A stretch of 64,000 nt of DNA from Sulfitobacter sp. SK012 (GTDB lineage: Bacteria > Pseudomonadota > Alphaproteobacteria > Rhodobacterales > Rhodobacteraceae), in the NCBI RefSeq assembly GCF_003352085.1, contig NZ_CP025804.1, forward strand, positions 1,984,001 to 2,048,000. The letters are read 5' to 3'. The first letter of the stretch is position 1. The number at the start of each line of letters is the position of its first letter. Both the position numbers and the translations under genes were made by a program. The notes beneath the pieces were generated by a model. The model did no database searches. It was given only the letters and a program-made list of their open reading frames with translations, and was not told where the DNA came from. This document shows, in pieces, positions 26,932 to 36,247 of this stretch.

Positions 26932-27216
26932 TCGTTGCAGTCATTGCATCGACCTTCACCCAACGACTGCTTCAAGCCACCAAATTTCCGAGTGTCGGGT
27001 TACACATTTGAAAAATTATACATCCGCGTTTTGGGTATGGCTGTTTCTGGAGCGTGATTGAAGCTTGACCCGCTGTGCGCCACAAGTCGGTTTTGAGCCC
27101 CAAGTAGCGATTGGCTGTGGAAACGACCAATGGGAATGAAGCCAATCAGCTGGCATTCATCATTGGAACTGTTACGCAGACATACTGGCAAAAATTCAAT
27201 GTAGAAAGCGCATCAA
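26932..27216. other. Gap between IS30 element and SDR gene
   Basis: About 285 bp. TTGCATCGACC at 26944-26954 repeats part of the IS right end, perhaps a leftover from an earlier insertion or chance. No gene is seen. Confidence 0.4.
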
Positions 27217-28119
27217 ATGATTTCAGAATTTCAACATTGGATTGATCAAAACCTTCCCAGTCAAAAAGGCAAGACAATCCTGATTACCGGGGGGAATTCA
27301 GGAATAGGGTACTATTCTGCCTTGGCTCTGGCGAAAGCCGGTGCGCATGTCGTTATTGCAGGTCGTAACCCAAGCAAGATCGACCAAGCAATCAAGAGCA
27401 TCGAAGCTGAGGGGGTCGATGGATCCCTTAAGGCCGGAATTGTTGATCTGGCAAGCTTGGAGTCTGTGAGACAGTACGCAGCCCAGTTTGTTGTGGACCA
27501 CTCAAAGCTCGACATCTTGATCAACAACGCAGGCGTTATGATGCCGCCGGAGGGCAAAACCGAAGAAGGTTTCGAGAGCCAGTTCGGGGTCAACTATTTA
27601 AGTCACTTTGCGCTAACCGGTCTGCTCTTTGACCGATTGCAATCTACAACTGGTTCACGCGTGGTGACGCTGAGTAGTATTGCGCATAGAGGGGCGCAGA
27701 TCGACTTTGACAACTTACGGCTGGAAAAGCCTTACGATCAAAAGCGTGAGTACTACCAAAGTAAGTTGGCCAACCTTCTGTTCGCATTGGAGTTTGGTCG
27801 CCGCATCGATGCAATAGAGGCGTCGGTTCTATCTGTTGCCTGTCATCCAGGGTTTACGAAAACGGAATTGCAGCGACATGTTGACCCCGCAATCCTTGAA
27901 AAGATGACATTCATGGATGCATGGCAGGGATCGTTGCCGACGTTGGTGGCCGCGACAGGGCACAATGTAATTCAAGGGGATTATTTTGGTCCAGATGGTC
28001 CGGGCGAATTGGGCGGTTTCCCAGCTATTGGTGAGATCGACGCCTCCGCAATGGATACCCATGTTGCGAACCGACTGTGGGATGTGGGGCAGGACGTGAC
28101 GGGTGTTGCCTATCCATGA
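27217..28119 (+). CDS. Short-chain dehydrogenase/reductase
   Basis: A 300-residue SDR of the retinol dehydrogenase/WW-oxidoreductase-like type. The cofactor motif is TGGNSGIG at 24-31, with NNAG at 103-106, Ser153/154 in TLSSIAHRG and the catalytic Tyr179-x3-Lys183 in EYYQSKLAN. It would oxidise or reduce an alcohol/carbonyl using NAD(P); the substrate is unknown. It starts at ATG 27217 with only a weak ribosome site and is followed by a Tat-exported protein 43 bp downstream. Confidence 0.88.
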   Translation: MISEFQHWIDQNLPSQKGKTILITGGNSGIGYYSALALAKAGAHVVIAGRNPSKIDQAIKSIEAEGVDGSLKAGIVDLASLESVRQYAAQFVVDHSKLDILINNAGVMMPPEGKTEEGFESQFGVNYLSHFALTGLLFDRLQSTTGSRVVTLSSIAHRGAQIDFDNLRLEKPYDQKREYYQSKLANLLFALEFGRRIDAIEASVLSVACHPGFTKTELQRHVDPAILEKMTFMDAWQGSLPTLVAATGHNVIQGDYFGPDGPGELGGFPAIGEIDASAMDTHVANRLWDVGQDVTGVAYP

Positions 28120-28162
28120 CTAAGTTCATGGTATTAACGGTCTTGTTAATGGGGTCACAAAG

Positions 28163-28759
28163 ATGAAATTTGAGCAGCAATACAGGTCTCGGCGCATGGT
28201 GGTGAAAGCCGCCTTTGCCGGGGTTTGCGGCCTAGTGGCCTCAGCGGGGGTCTTTTCCCAAGCGGCTGCAGCCGCAGAAAATGAAAGCGTTGCGATGGGC
28301 CCAACTGAACTGATCAATGCGTTGAGAGCAATTGGAAAACCCGTTTGTCTGGATGCGGCTGATAGTTTGGCGGCATCGACAAGATCATCGGCCGGATTTG
28401 ATCTACATCTGCGACATGCGGAGTTGAACGAAGCCGATACGCAAATTCTTGCAAACGGGCTGTTGGGTTCTGCGGCAGACAATGGGTTTTTCTTACGATC
28501 GTTCAGCGCAAGTTATAACCCCGGTTTGGGAGACGCTGGTGCCGCCGCGTTAGCTGCAGCATTCCCAAAAACCATGCTGGAGTTGGGGCTGGTGGGTTGC
28601 TCCATTGGTGATGCAGGTGGCCGCTCGATCCTGAAATGGGCTCTGACTGCACCCGACCTTCGGATGATCTGCATCGAAGGCAATAATTTTTCGACGGGTA
28701 TGAAATCACAGTTTCAAACTCTGGCGACACTCGGCCGTGATGTTCTGGTGGTGGTCTAA
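28163..28759 (+). CDS. Tat-exported leucine-rich-repeat-like protein
   Basis: A 198-residue protein. The N-terminus SRRMVVKAAFAGVCGLVAS looks like a twin-arginine signal, although the motif is not canonical, with cleavage near AAAAAE. The body contains ribonuclease-inhibitor-like leucine-rich repeats: LHLRHAELNEADTQILANGL, a NPGLGDAGAAALAAAF unit, and LVGCSIGDAGGRSIL. Such repeats usually bind proteins. No partner is evident; it may be cotranscribed with the SDR. Confidence 0.6.
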   Translation: MKFEQQYRSRRMVVKAAFAGVCGLVASAGVFSQAAAAAENESVAMGPTELINALRAIGKPVCLDAADSLAASTRSSAGFDLHLRHAELNEADTQILANGLLGSAADNGFFLRSFSASYNPGLGDAGAAALAAAFPKTMLELGLVGCSIGDAGGRSILKWALTAPDLRMICIEGNNFSTGMKSQFQTLATLGRDVLVVV

Positions 28760-29114
28760 TCCTATCTAGTCTTTGGAGGAGGCTACGAATGCGTCCGAAA
28801 CCTTCGATTAGTGCATAAAATCACAATTGGCGTGATCGCAATGAACGTCTGTTGCCTCCGTGCCTCCTTAATAGGGCCTCGGGAGCTCGCTGCGACAAAG
28901 ACGAACGGCCGCTTTCGTAGCTGCGTTGCAGAGAGGTGCTCGGACTAATCAGCGCGGATTTTTTTGCTGCAGGAGCGAAAGATCCGATTTAGATCCGACC
29001 GCTTTGGGCTCAATGCAGCCATTTGCTGTGGTTTGGACAATGGTTGCTGTGCAAGCTTCAAGAGACGTTCGCTGCATCTGCGCTAACCTCGGCTTCCTAA
29101 TGACCTCGGCATCG
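28760..29114. other. Intergenic gap with repeat copy
   Basis: About 355 bp between convergent genes. It holds repeat copy B (29006-29054) and, before it, GGCCGCTTTCGTAGCTGCG, a stretch of similar style. No gene is seen. Confidence 0.5.
29006..29054 (-). repeat. Dispersed intergenic repeat, copy B
   Basis: Plus strand starts GGGCTCAATGCAGCCATTTG; 29 of the first 31 positions equal copy A at 24998. Confidence 0.6.
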
Positions 29115-30149
29115 TCACACTCCAATTGGCTTGGCGATCTGCGAGATGCGCTGGAATTTCTTTCGATAGGCGGCTGGTGATAGACCAACGCCTCGTTTGA
29201 AGACCCTGCGAAAAGATGCCGGGTCCTCATATCCAACTGAACCGCCAACCTCCTCAACAGAGTGGACATCTGTTTCAAGCATTTGCTTGGCTTCTTCTAT
29301 CCTGAGTGCCTGAACATATTCGATGGGCGCAAAGCCAGTGGCAGAACGAAACCGGCGCGAAAAAGTACGTGGGTTCAGCCTGGATCGCTCAACCATCAGT
29401 TCAACCGGCCTCGAGAGGGCGTAATTGTCAGCTATCCAAACTTGGCAATCGGATATCTGTGCATCTGACGTTTCCATCGGACGGGTCATAACCGAATACG
29501 GCGACTGGCCTTCAGAGTGGCCGCTGAACAGAAATACTTTTGCTGTCTCGATGGCATGCTGGTATCCGCAAAATCTGGCAATCAAGTAGATTGCCAGATC
29601 ATGCCACGCGCTGACACCACCTGCAGTCACAATGCGGTCTGCTTCGGCTGCCAAGCACAAAATTGATTCATTGCGAAAGGCGACTTTTGGGTAATGACGC
29701 TGAAACATATCGCGGTACGCCCAATGCGCTGTCGCCTCTTTCCTGTCTAGGAGCCCTGCTTCGGCAAGAAGGAGAGACCCTGAACAGACGGACGTAAGCA
29801 TAGCCCCATCCGTATGCACCTGTCGCAACCAAGTAATTTCTCGGGGGTATCGGCCCTTCGGTACATCGTAGATCGACGTATACATATCGCAAATGACAAC
29901 GGCATCAGGTGTCGCTTGATCAGTAATGGACGAGTGTGGTTCGACCGGAATATTCCCAATGCAATGAAAAGGCTTTCCGTCAGCCGAAGCAATCTTGATG
30001 TCCAGCAGTTCGTCTCCCGGCGATCCGGATACCATGTCAGGATAAACTGCGCCCACGGAGAGTAAGACATCATACAATCCATAAAGAACGGATGCTGATG
30101 TTTCTGGTGCAGCGAGTAGCACAATCAGGGGCTTCTTGGTTTGGGTCAT
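29115..30149 (-). CDS. GlxA-family AraC-type transcriptional regulator
   Basis: A 344-residue regulator with an N-terminal DJ-1/PfpI amidotransferase-like domain and a C-terminal AraC helix-turn-helix pair (PVELMVERSRLNPRTFSRRF and VEEVGGSVGYEDPASFRRVF). The nucleophile-elbow region LTSVCSGSLLLAEAG keeps a Cys, though in these regulators the domain normally senses rather than catalyses. I start at ATG 30149 because AAGGA lies 6 bp upstream; the open frame runs to 30200. It is divergent from the flavin oxidoreductase at 30295, its probable target. Confidence 0.87.
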   Translation of the reverse strand: MTQTKKPLIVLLAAPETSASVLYGLYDVLLSVGAVYPDMVSGSPGDELLDIKIASADGKPFHCIGNIPVEPHSSITDQATPDAVVICDMYTSIYDVPKGRYPREITWLRQVHTDGAMLTSVCSGSLLLAEAGLLDRKEATAHWAYRDMFQRHYPKVAFRNESILCLAAEADRIVTAGGVSAWHDLAIYLIARFCGYQHAIETAKVFLFSGHSEGQSPYSVMTRPMETSDAQISDCQVWIADNYALSRPVELMVERSRLNPRTFSRRFRSATGFAPIEYVQALRIEEAKQMLETDVHSVEEVGGSVGYEDPASFRRVFKRGVGLSPAAYRKKFQRISQIAKPIGV

Positions 30150-30294
30150 GACTGATCCTTGTCCGATTAGGCACGGTATTGGCAGATTTGCCTTGGTCAC
30201 TTGTCCAGTATGCCTTGTGCTTGTCTATAATGCCACTCTGCCGAGCCGGTGCGATGGGATAGCCTGAAAGCAAGTTTTGAAAAGGAGGCACAGG

Positions 30295-31689
30295 GTGGAT
30301 GACATTAGGAACACATTAGATGCGCTGTCACTCGATTTTGGTGGTGAGATGATTGGCCCCGAAGACGCGCGATTTGAGGGTGCGCGGGGCGTCTGGAACG
30401 CAATGATAGATCGCCGCCCCGCGCTGATCGCTCAATGCAGAACTGCTGGAGACGTGCAGACTGCAGTCAAGCTCGCGGTTGCCCGCGACTTGCCCATTTC
30501 CATTCGTGGTGGCGGGCACAATGTTGCGGGCCATGCGGTCTGTGTCGACGGCGTGATGATCGACCTTTCGCTCATGCGTAGTGTTTCGGTTGATGCATCT
30601 ACTCGGCTTGCCAAGGTGCAGGGCGGAGCGTTGTGGCGAGATGTGGATGCCGCGACGCAGGAGCATGGGCTCGCGACACCCGGTGGTCTGATTTCCGACA
30701 CCGGGGTGGCAGGTCTAACCCTGTCGGGGGGAATTGGCTGGCTGAGAGCGCAGCATGGATTGTCGATCGACAATCTGGTTGCAGCTGACGTCGTCACCGC
30801 CGACGGTGCGCTTATCCACACAAGCGCAGACGAAAACCCCGAACTACTTTGGGCGCTGCAAGGTGGGGGCGGCAACTTCGGTGTCGTGGTGCAGTTCGAA
30901 TTCGCGCTGCACCACATCGGCCCAGAGATTATGTTTGCTGCTCCAATATACCTCGTCGAAGACGGCCCTGAACCAATTCGCGCATGGCGCGACTTTCTTG
31001 CCAAACATGGCGATAGAGTCGGATCGCTTTGCGAGTTTTCCACTGCAGGGGGCGAGGATTTTCCCAAGAAGCACTGGGGGAAGCGGGTATTCACGTTGGC
31101 GTGTGTGTACAACGGTGATGCTGATGAAGGGGAAACGCTTCTTCAGCCACTTCGCGAGCTTGGTGAAATGTCGACAGATTTTTCCGAGCGAATGAACTAC
31201 TGCGATGTGCAACAACTATTCGATACTCTCATGCCAGCAGGAGATTTTCGGTGCTATTGGAAAGCCCGCTATCTTTCTGACTTAACAGACGACATGATTG
31301 ATCTGGCCTTGGCCAACGCGTTGGCTGCGCCTTCGGACAACTCGCTTTCATCTCTTTGGAACTTTGGTGGAGCGACAGCGAAAGTATCAGCAGATGCCAC
31401 CGCGTTTGGTGACCGATCGATGGGATGGATGTATTCACTGGATGGCGTTTGGACTGATCCCGGTGACGATGCCGCAAACATTGCCTGGTCTCGCGAAGGT
31501 TGGTCAAATTCTGAGTGTTTTGGCCATCAGGGGCGTGCTTACCTGAATTTTGCGGGCCACGGTGAGGACAACGCGGCGCTGACGCGGACCAGTTTCGGTC
31601 CGAATTATGATCGGCTTGTTGAGATAAAAACCAAATACGATCCGCACAACCGGTTCCGCTTCAATCAGAATATTGCACCTGAGGCTTAG
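30295..31689 (+). CDS. FAD-linked oxidoreductase, BBE-type (first copy)
   Basis: A 464-residue PCMH-type FAD oxidase/dehydrogenase with a berberine-bridge-enzyme C-terminus (YDPHNRFRFNQNI). His75 in RGGGHNVAGH is the expected 8-alpha-histidyl FAD attachment site. The position that carries a second, cysteinyl link in bicovalent members reads ISDTGVAG, so attachment is probably single. The start is GTG 30295, chosen because AAGGAGG sits 6 bp upstream. A paralogue of similar layout lies at 57058. Divergent from the GlxA regulator. The substrate, perhaps a sugar or aromatic alcohol, is unknown. Confidence 0.87.
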   Translation: MDDIRNTLDALSLDFGGEMIGPEDARFEGARGVWNAMIDRRPALIAQCRTAGDVQTAVKLAVARDLPISIRGGGHNVAGHAVCVDGVMIDLSLMRSVSVDASTRLAKVQGGALWRDVDAATQEHGLATPGGLISDTGVAGLTLSGGIGWLRAQHGLSIDNLVAADVVTADGALIHTSADENPELLWALQGGGGNFGVVVQFEFALHHIGPEIMFAAPIYLVEDGPEPIRAWRDFLAKHGDRVGSLCEFSTAGGEDFPKKHWGKRVFTLACVYNGDADEGETLLQPLRELGEMSTDFSERMNYCDVQQLFDTLMPAGDFRCYWKARYLSDLTDDMIDLALANALAAPSDNSLSSLWNFGGATAKVSADATAFGDRSMGWMYSLDGVWTDPGDDAANIAWSREGWSNSECFGHQGRAYLNFAGHGEDNAALTRTSFGPNYDRLVEIKTKYDPHNRFRFNQNIAPEA

Positions 31690-31765
31690 GGCCAGCGAGC
31701 CAGTGAGGTGCCCCTAGATTTGTAGACGCTTTGCTTGGTAATTTTGGAACCAAGGAGAGACGGAT

Positions 31766-32047
31766 ATGAGTGAGGGAATTCGGTTTACGGATGAGTTTAA
31801 GCGGGACGCGGTGGCACAGGTCGTTGAGCGCGGATACGCGGTCAGCGAAGTGGCTGAACGGCTGGGGATCAGCACTAAGTCGCTTTACACATGGAAGGCG
31901 CAGTTTTCGAAGCCACCGCATGTACGGGCCGAGGTTTTGGATCAGGCCACTGAGATAAGGCGGTTGAAGCGCGAACTGGCGCGGGTGACCGAAGAACGCA
32001 CAATCTTAAAAAAGGCGACCGCGTACTTCGCGCGAGAGTCTCAGTGA
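31766..32047 (+). CDS. IS3-family transposase OrfA
   Basis: A 93-residue DNA-binding protein. Its helix-turn-helix is RFTDEFKRDAVAQVVERG with VSEVAERLGISTKSLYTW, followed by a leucine-zipper-like helix (IRRLKRELARVTEERTILKK). A slippery AAAAAAG lies at 32008-32014, where IS3 elements make the OrfAB fusion by -1 frameshifting. AAGGAGAG precedes ATG 31766. Its end overlaps orfB. Confidence 0.9.
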   Translation: MSEGIRFTDEFKRDAVAQVVERGYAVSEVAERLGISTKSLYTWKAQFSKPPHVRAEVLDQATEIRRLKRELARVTEERTILKKATAYFARESQ

Positions 32048-32922
32048 GGTACGCGTTTATTGAGGCTCATCGGGCGGAGTTTTCTGTTCGGTCAATGTGC
32101 CGCGTGCTGATGGTCCATTTCAGCGGGTTCTATGCATGGCTTAAGGAACCGTTAAGCCCGCGGGCGCTTGAAGATGCGCGGCAAACCGATCTGATCCAAC
32201 AAGCCTGGACGGACAGCGGCAAAGTTTATGGATACCGCAAGCTGCACGATGATCTTCTTGATCAAGGCGAGACCTGTTCTGAGAACCGCGTAGCGCGTTT
32301 GGCCAGCTTAGCTGGTATAGCCGCCCAGATCGGTTACAGGCGTCGCCCTGGTCGGTATGGCGGTAAGCCAGCAGTCTTCGCCGACAACACATTGGACCGA
32401 CAGTTCGAAGTCGAGGCGCCTGATCGGATTTGGGTGACAGACATCACGTACATCAAAACGCACGAGGGCTGGTCATATCTGGCTGTTGTGATCGATCTGT
32501 TCTCAAGGCGTGTCGTCGGTTGGTCTATGCCGTCGCGGATGACAACGGACCTCGCCTTGCAGGCATTGCTGAGCGCTGTTTGGCGACGCAAGCCCAAGGC
32601 CAAGGTTATGATCCATTCCGACCAAGGCTCACAGTTCACCAGCAAAGAGTGGCAATCGTTCCTTGGTAAACACAATCTGGATGCCAGTATGAGCCGACGT
32701 GGGAATTGTCATGATAACGCAGTGGCCGAAAGCTTCTTCCAGCTTCTGAAACGGGAACGGATCAGGCGGCGGACATACTTAACACGCGATGCCGCAAGGT
32801 AGGATGTGTTCGACTACATCGAGATGTTTTACAACCCGACACGCAAGCACACAAACAACGGCATGCTGTCACCAGTTGACTATGAAAAGAAACAGCAGAA
32901 AATGAACGAGGCAGGCGTCTAG
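32044..32922 (+). pseudogene. IS3-family transposase OrfB interrupted by amber codon
   Basis: The integrase-like catalytic part is intact: Asp in WVTDITYIK, Asp in IHSDQGSQFTS and Glu in HDNAVAESFFQLLK. After TRDAAR a TAG at 32800-32802 stops the frame. Beyond it the same frame continues with DVFDYIEMFYNPTRKH and PVDYEKKQQKMNEAGV to the true stop at 32922. The lost tail is about 40 residues, conserved in the family, so the transposase is probably inactive unless the amber codon is read through. Confidence 0.85.
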
Positions 32923-32940
32923 GAAACTAGGGGCACCTCA

Positions 32941-33295
32941 ACCGCGATCTTTCACATGGCCCTCAATGTTCACACTCAGGGTTTTTTCCGGAATCTGACA
33001 TTCAAAACATCGTGGCTCACACATTACGTTGCTGGCGAGCACGGGTTGATGCTGGCGCTCGTAAGCGCAGCGGCTGGTTTTTGGTTTCGGTCGAGCCGCA
33101 CACAGCTTCCACCAAGCGGCTTGTAGGGTTCACTAAAAAAGCGGTCAGTAACGAAGTCGAAGAAAACGGCCGCTTCGTGCCGCAGAGCATACGTTAAGGC
33201 AGGTCGCAGCAAATGGCGGCATCAAAGAAATCCATCCTATTTGACTTGCCGCGTGTTTCAGCGCCCAATGAATCATTGATTTTGGGAGATGTCAT
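32941..33295. other. Intergenic gap with repeat-like sequence
   Basis: About 355 bp after the IS3 element. GCAGCAAATGGCGGCATC at about 33206 resembles the core of the dispersed intergenic repeat. No gene is seen. Confidence 0.4.
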
Positions 33296-34288
33296 TTGAA
33301 ACCTCGCCTATTGGACGTTCTAGGAGCCGACAAGCCAATCTTATCTGCGCCAATGGCAGGGGCCGCTGGACCAGACTTGGTAGCGGCAGTTTGCAATTCG
33401 GGGGGCTACGGAGTCATTCCGCTTTGGGGCAGACCCGCAGATCAAGTTATTAGCGGAATAAATGAGCTTAGAGCGCTGACCGATGGGAACTTTTCCGTCA
33501 ATTTGAACCTATCATTCCCCTACACCGAACAGTTGGAAGCGTGCATCGAAAATGGCGTGCATGGCGTGTCGTTGTTTTGGGGGATGGAGCCCGCGGCCAT
33601 CGCGCGTGCCAAGGCGGGAGGTTTGGTTGTCTTGGCAAGCGTAGGGTGCGCGGAGGAAGCTCGAATTGCCGCAGACGCTGGCGCTGACGTGATAGTAGCC
33701 CAAGGTTGAGAGGCCGGAGGGCATGTCTGGGGACAAGTTTCGACAATGGCGCTCGTTCCAGCCGTGGTTGACGCCGTTGATATTCCGGTCGTGGCGGCTG
33801 GGGGGATAGCTGACGGTCGCGGGATGGCCGCTGCACTGATGCTTGGCGCGTCAGGCGTTTGGATCGGAACGCGTCTTTTGGCAAGCTCTGAGGCGACTAT
33901 TCACGATATTTATCGGTCCAGCATCCTACAGGCCTCAGAAGCTGATACGCAATGGGCTCACGAGCTCTACGATGTCACTTGGCCCGACGCGCCCCATCGG
34001 ACACTAGCCAATTCGACATCCCGGGCTTGGGCGGATGCCGGAAAGTCTGTGCCTGGCAACAGGCCGAGCGAAAAAGAACAAATCGGCCAGCGCCCGAATG
34101 GCGATCCAGTAATACGCTACGAAAGCTATACTCCGCTGCCCCAAACAGTCGGCGACGTCGAGGCGATGTCACTTTGGTCGGGACAAGGCGTGGCATTGGT
34201 ACGCGAGATCATGCCCGTGGCGGATATTGTTGAAGAGATTTATCGGGAAGCAAAGAAGTGCCTACAGACAGGAGTTTCTGTTCTCTGA
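33296..34288 (+). pseudogene. Nitronate monooxygenase interrupted by a TGA codon
   Basis: An FMN-dependent 2-nitropropane dioxygenase/enoyl-ACP reductase II-like protein of about 330 codons in one frame, broken only by TGA at 33707-33709. Before it the frame reads DAGADVIVAQG, after it EAGGHVWGQVSTMALVP; family members have a Trp at this exact spot (AQGWEAGGH), so TGG became TGA. Downstream FMN-phosphate residues are intact (PVVAAGGIADGRG, LGASGVWIGTR). It starts at TTG 33296 behind GGGAGATG. Either a recent single-base pseudogene or a sequence error. Confidence 0.85.
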
Positions 34289-34362
34289 AACATCTCCAAA
34301 TTCTGCCATTGTAATCTGGCGGGTACGTCGTGCTTGGCGGTTAGAAAAGAAGGGTTTTTAGG

Positions 34363-34992
34363 ATGTTGACTGTCGATGAGGAAATAAGAAGCGTGTCACG
34401 CCTACGCGAGTTGCTGCCCACAGACGGGTTCACGAACACCTTCTTGAAAGTCACAGATCAGTTGAACGATGTTGCGCGAAAATTCATTGCCACTGCACCC
34501 TTCATTATAGTCGCCACAAAGTCCTCGGAGGGTCTAATTGATGTTTCGCCAAAAGGTGATCCTATCGGTTTTGTAGAGGTTTACGACGACAAAACCCTGA
34601 TAATTCCTGACAGATTGGGCAATCACCGCGTCGATGGCTTCTTGAATATTCTTGAAGATCCCAATGTGGCGATTTTATTCATTGTACCCGGTCATGGAGA
34701 CACTCTCCGAATTGCTGGCACCGCCCGGATCGTAAAGGACAGCGCAATTAACAAACGTCACGCGATAAACGGCAAAGAACCTCTGCTAGCCATGGTCGTG
34801 GAGGTGCAAGAAGCGTTTATGCATTGCTCTAAGTCACTAATTCGGTCGCGCCTTTGGCACCCAGATAATTGGCCTGTTCGTAAAACAGCACCTACATTAG
34901 CGGAATGGGTCCTTGCCACTGTTGAGCGGGAACAAACCTTAGGCGAAGTTCAAGATGACCACTCAAGTGATGAGACAACACGGTTATATTGA
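34363..34992 (+). CDS. Pyridoxamine 5'-phosphate oxidase-like FMN protein
   Basis: A 209-residue split-beta-barrel flavoprotein of the PPOX class, resembling the MSMEG_1061-type group. Family segments are FIIVATKSSEGLIDVSPKGD, IPDRLGNHRVDGFLNILEDP and LRIAGTARIV. Such proteins bind FMN or F420 and act on small oxidants or unknown substrates. It lies 74 bp after the broken nitronate monooxygenase and may have formed an FMN-enzyme operon with it. The ATG lies downstream of AGAAGGGTTTTTAGG. Confidence 0.82.
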   Translation: MLTVDEEIRSVSRLRELLPTDGFTNTFLKVTDQLNDVARKFIATAPFIIVATKSSEGLIDVSPKGDPIGFVEVYDDKTLIIPDRLGNHRVDGFLNILEDPNVAILFIVPGHGDTLRIAGTARIVKDSAINKRHAINGKEPLLAMVVEVQEAFMHCSKSLIRSRLWHPDNWPVRKTAPTLAEWVLATVEREQTLGEVQDDHSSDETTRLY

Positions 34993-35315
34993 AGAGGCAG
35001 AAGCGCTGAAAGCGGCCTTTGGCGCTGCCGCAGCGAATGGTCACTCTGTCCCGCTTTGCAGACGTTGGAGGCTGTCGGGGTGAAGGTCAGCTTTGTCTAA
35101 AGTGGCCTGATATCCGTCGCCCAAAAAGTCGTCGATATATCCCCTGCAATATCTGGCAATAAAATGATCCGAGACGTTACATTTATAAATCGGGCAAATG
35201 TTTTATGGTTGGTATTGCCCACACCCGTGGTATTGTTTCAGATGTGTTCATGTCGAACATGTAGGATGATCTCTGCAACTGAGATGCCTGAATAGAGACG
35301 GCGGGAGTGGGTAAA
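34993..35315. other. Intergenic gap
   Basis: About 320 bp. GCCGCAGCGAATGG at about 35025 matches the core of the dispersed repeat. The rest holds the promoter of the DUF3299 gene at 35316. Confidence 0.45.
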
Positions 35316-35969
35316 ATGGCAGTAAAAAAACCTAGGCTACTTGTTTATGTTATTGCCTGCATGATTGTTGGCGTCTCTGCCGCAGCGGAACGATCAGAAA
35401 TCGGTTGGGCAGAACTCATACCGCCGCAGTCAGCCATTGAAGATCCTTTCACTGAGTTAGGTCCCGAACAACTGGATGCGCTCAGAAAGATACTCCGGTT
35501 TGAAGCATCAAAGGACACGACATCAAGCTTCATAACGCCCGAAGAAGCCGAAAAACTGCGCAGCCAGCTATCGGGTGATGGGCTTGATGTAGATCGGCTC
35601 TTTGAGCAACGTGAGATAATAATACAAGAGCGTCGAGCGCAATCTACCGCAGTAAACCCAAACGTAATCGGTATAGACGTCCGCATACCGGGCTACGTTT
35701 TGCCATTGGAATTCAAAGGTAAAAAGGTGACGTCTTTCTTGCTCGTACCTTACGCTGGTGCTTGCATTCACACACCGCCACCACCAGCAAACCAAATGGT
35801 GCATGTTAACTACCCTGACGGAATTGAAGTTTCGGGTTTGTTCACGCCGGTGTGGATAGAGGGGAAGATGATTGCCAAATTCTCGGTTCAAAACGTGGGA
35901 TTATCAGATGGTGGGGCCCAAGTAGAGGTGGGCTACGAAATGTCACCCGAAGACATTTATTTGTATTGA
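35316..35969 (+). CDS. DUF3299 family exported protein (first of three)
   Basis: A 217-residue protein with a signal peptide (about 1-24) and a C-terminal DUF3299 domain: IPGYVLPLEF, VPYAGACIHTPPPPANQ (Cys150, His152), and a closing EVGYEMSPEDIYLY. The conserved Cys/His suggests metal or haem contact, but the function is unproven. The N-terminal part is longer than in the two other copies, with an extra helical insert at about 45-110. I start at ATG 35316 because GGGAG is 8 bp upstream. It converges on the minus-strand operon carrying the other copies. Confidence 0.82.
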   Translation: MAVKKPRLLVYVIACMIVGVSAAAERSEIGWAELIPPQSAIEDPFTELGPEQLDALRKILRFEASKDTTSSFITPEEAEKLRSQLSGDGLDVDRLFEQREIIIQERRAQSTAVNPNVIGIDVRIPGYVLPLEFKGKKVTSFLLVPYAGACIHTPPPPANQMVHVNYPDGIEVSGLFTPVWIEGKMIAKFSVQNVGLSDGGAQVEVGYEMSPEDIYLY

Positions 35970-36247
35970 CTGAAAATCGTTTTGCGCGATGAAAAGACCG
36001 ATCGAGGCACCGGAGCCGATGGTGCTATGTTCGTCGGAAAGGAGCAAAAGACGATTTCTGATTTGTCCGCAATGCGGATTGAAGTTCGATCTTTTGGGGT
36101 ACTAGTCGCAGCCAACGTTAGCTTATCCGCAGAGCCGTCTTGGGTAACTCACGTAGAAAAATGCGTAGTCCACTGCCTTGAGAGCCAAAAGAAAGGGCGA
36201 ACAGAAATGGTAAGCCCATTTATCTTACGGCTCAATCGACGCGGGGA
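35970..36247. other. Gap between convergent DUF3299 genes
   Basis: About 278 bp. An open plus-strand frame (35982-36260) runs through it but has no ribosome site or domain and overlaps the next gene's end, so it is not called. Confidence 0.4.

Larger units (their letters stand above)
31704..32940 (+). mobile_element. IS3-family insertion sequence
   Basis: A 1237-bp element bounded by TGAGGTGCCCCTAG on the left and CTAGGGGCACCTCA on the right, with terminal TG...CA. The inverted repeats extend to about 25 bp (31704-31729 and 32915-32940) with a few mismatches. Two overlapping frames, orfA and orfB, are typical of the family. The flanks show no clear target duplication (CAG on the left, ACC on the right), so the copy may be old. 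OrfB carries an amber codon. Confidence 0.88.

Noticed and set aside
26944..26954. Second partial IS30 right end (TTGCATCGACC)
   Set aside because: Only 11 bases match and no element is attached; chance cannot be excluded.
35240..35270. GTTCATGTCGAAC as a possible SOS (LexA) box
   Set aside because: Alphaproteobacterial LexA sites are direct GTTC repeats with 7-bp spacing; this is an inverted form with 5 bp.
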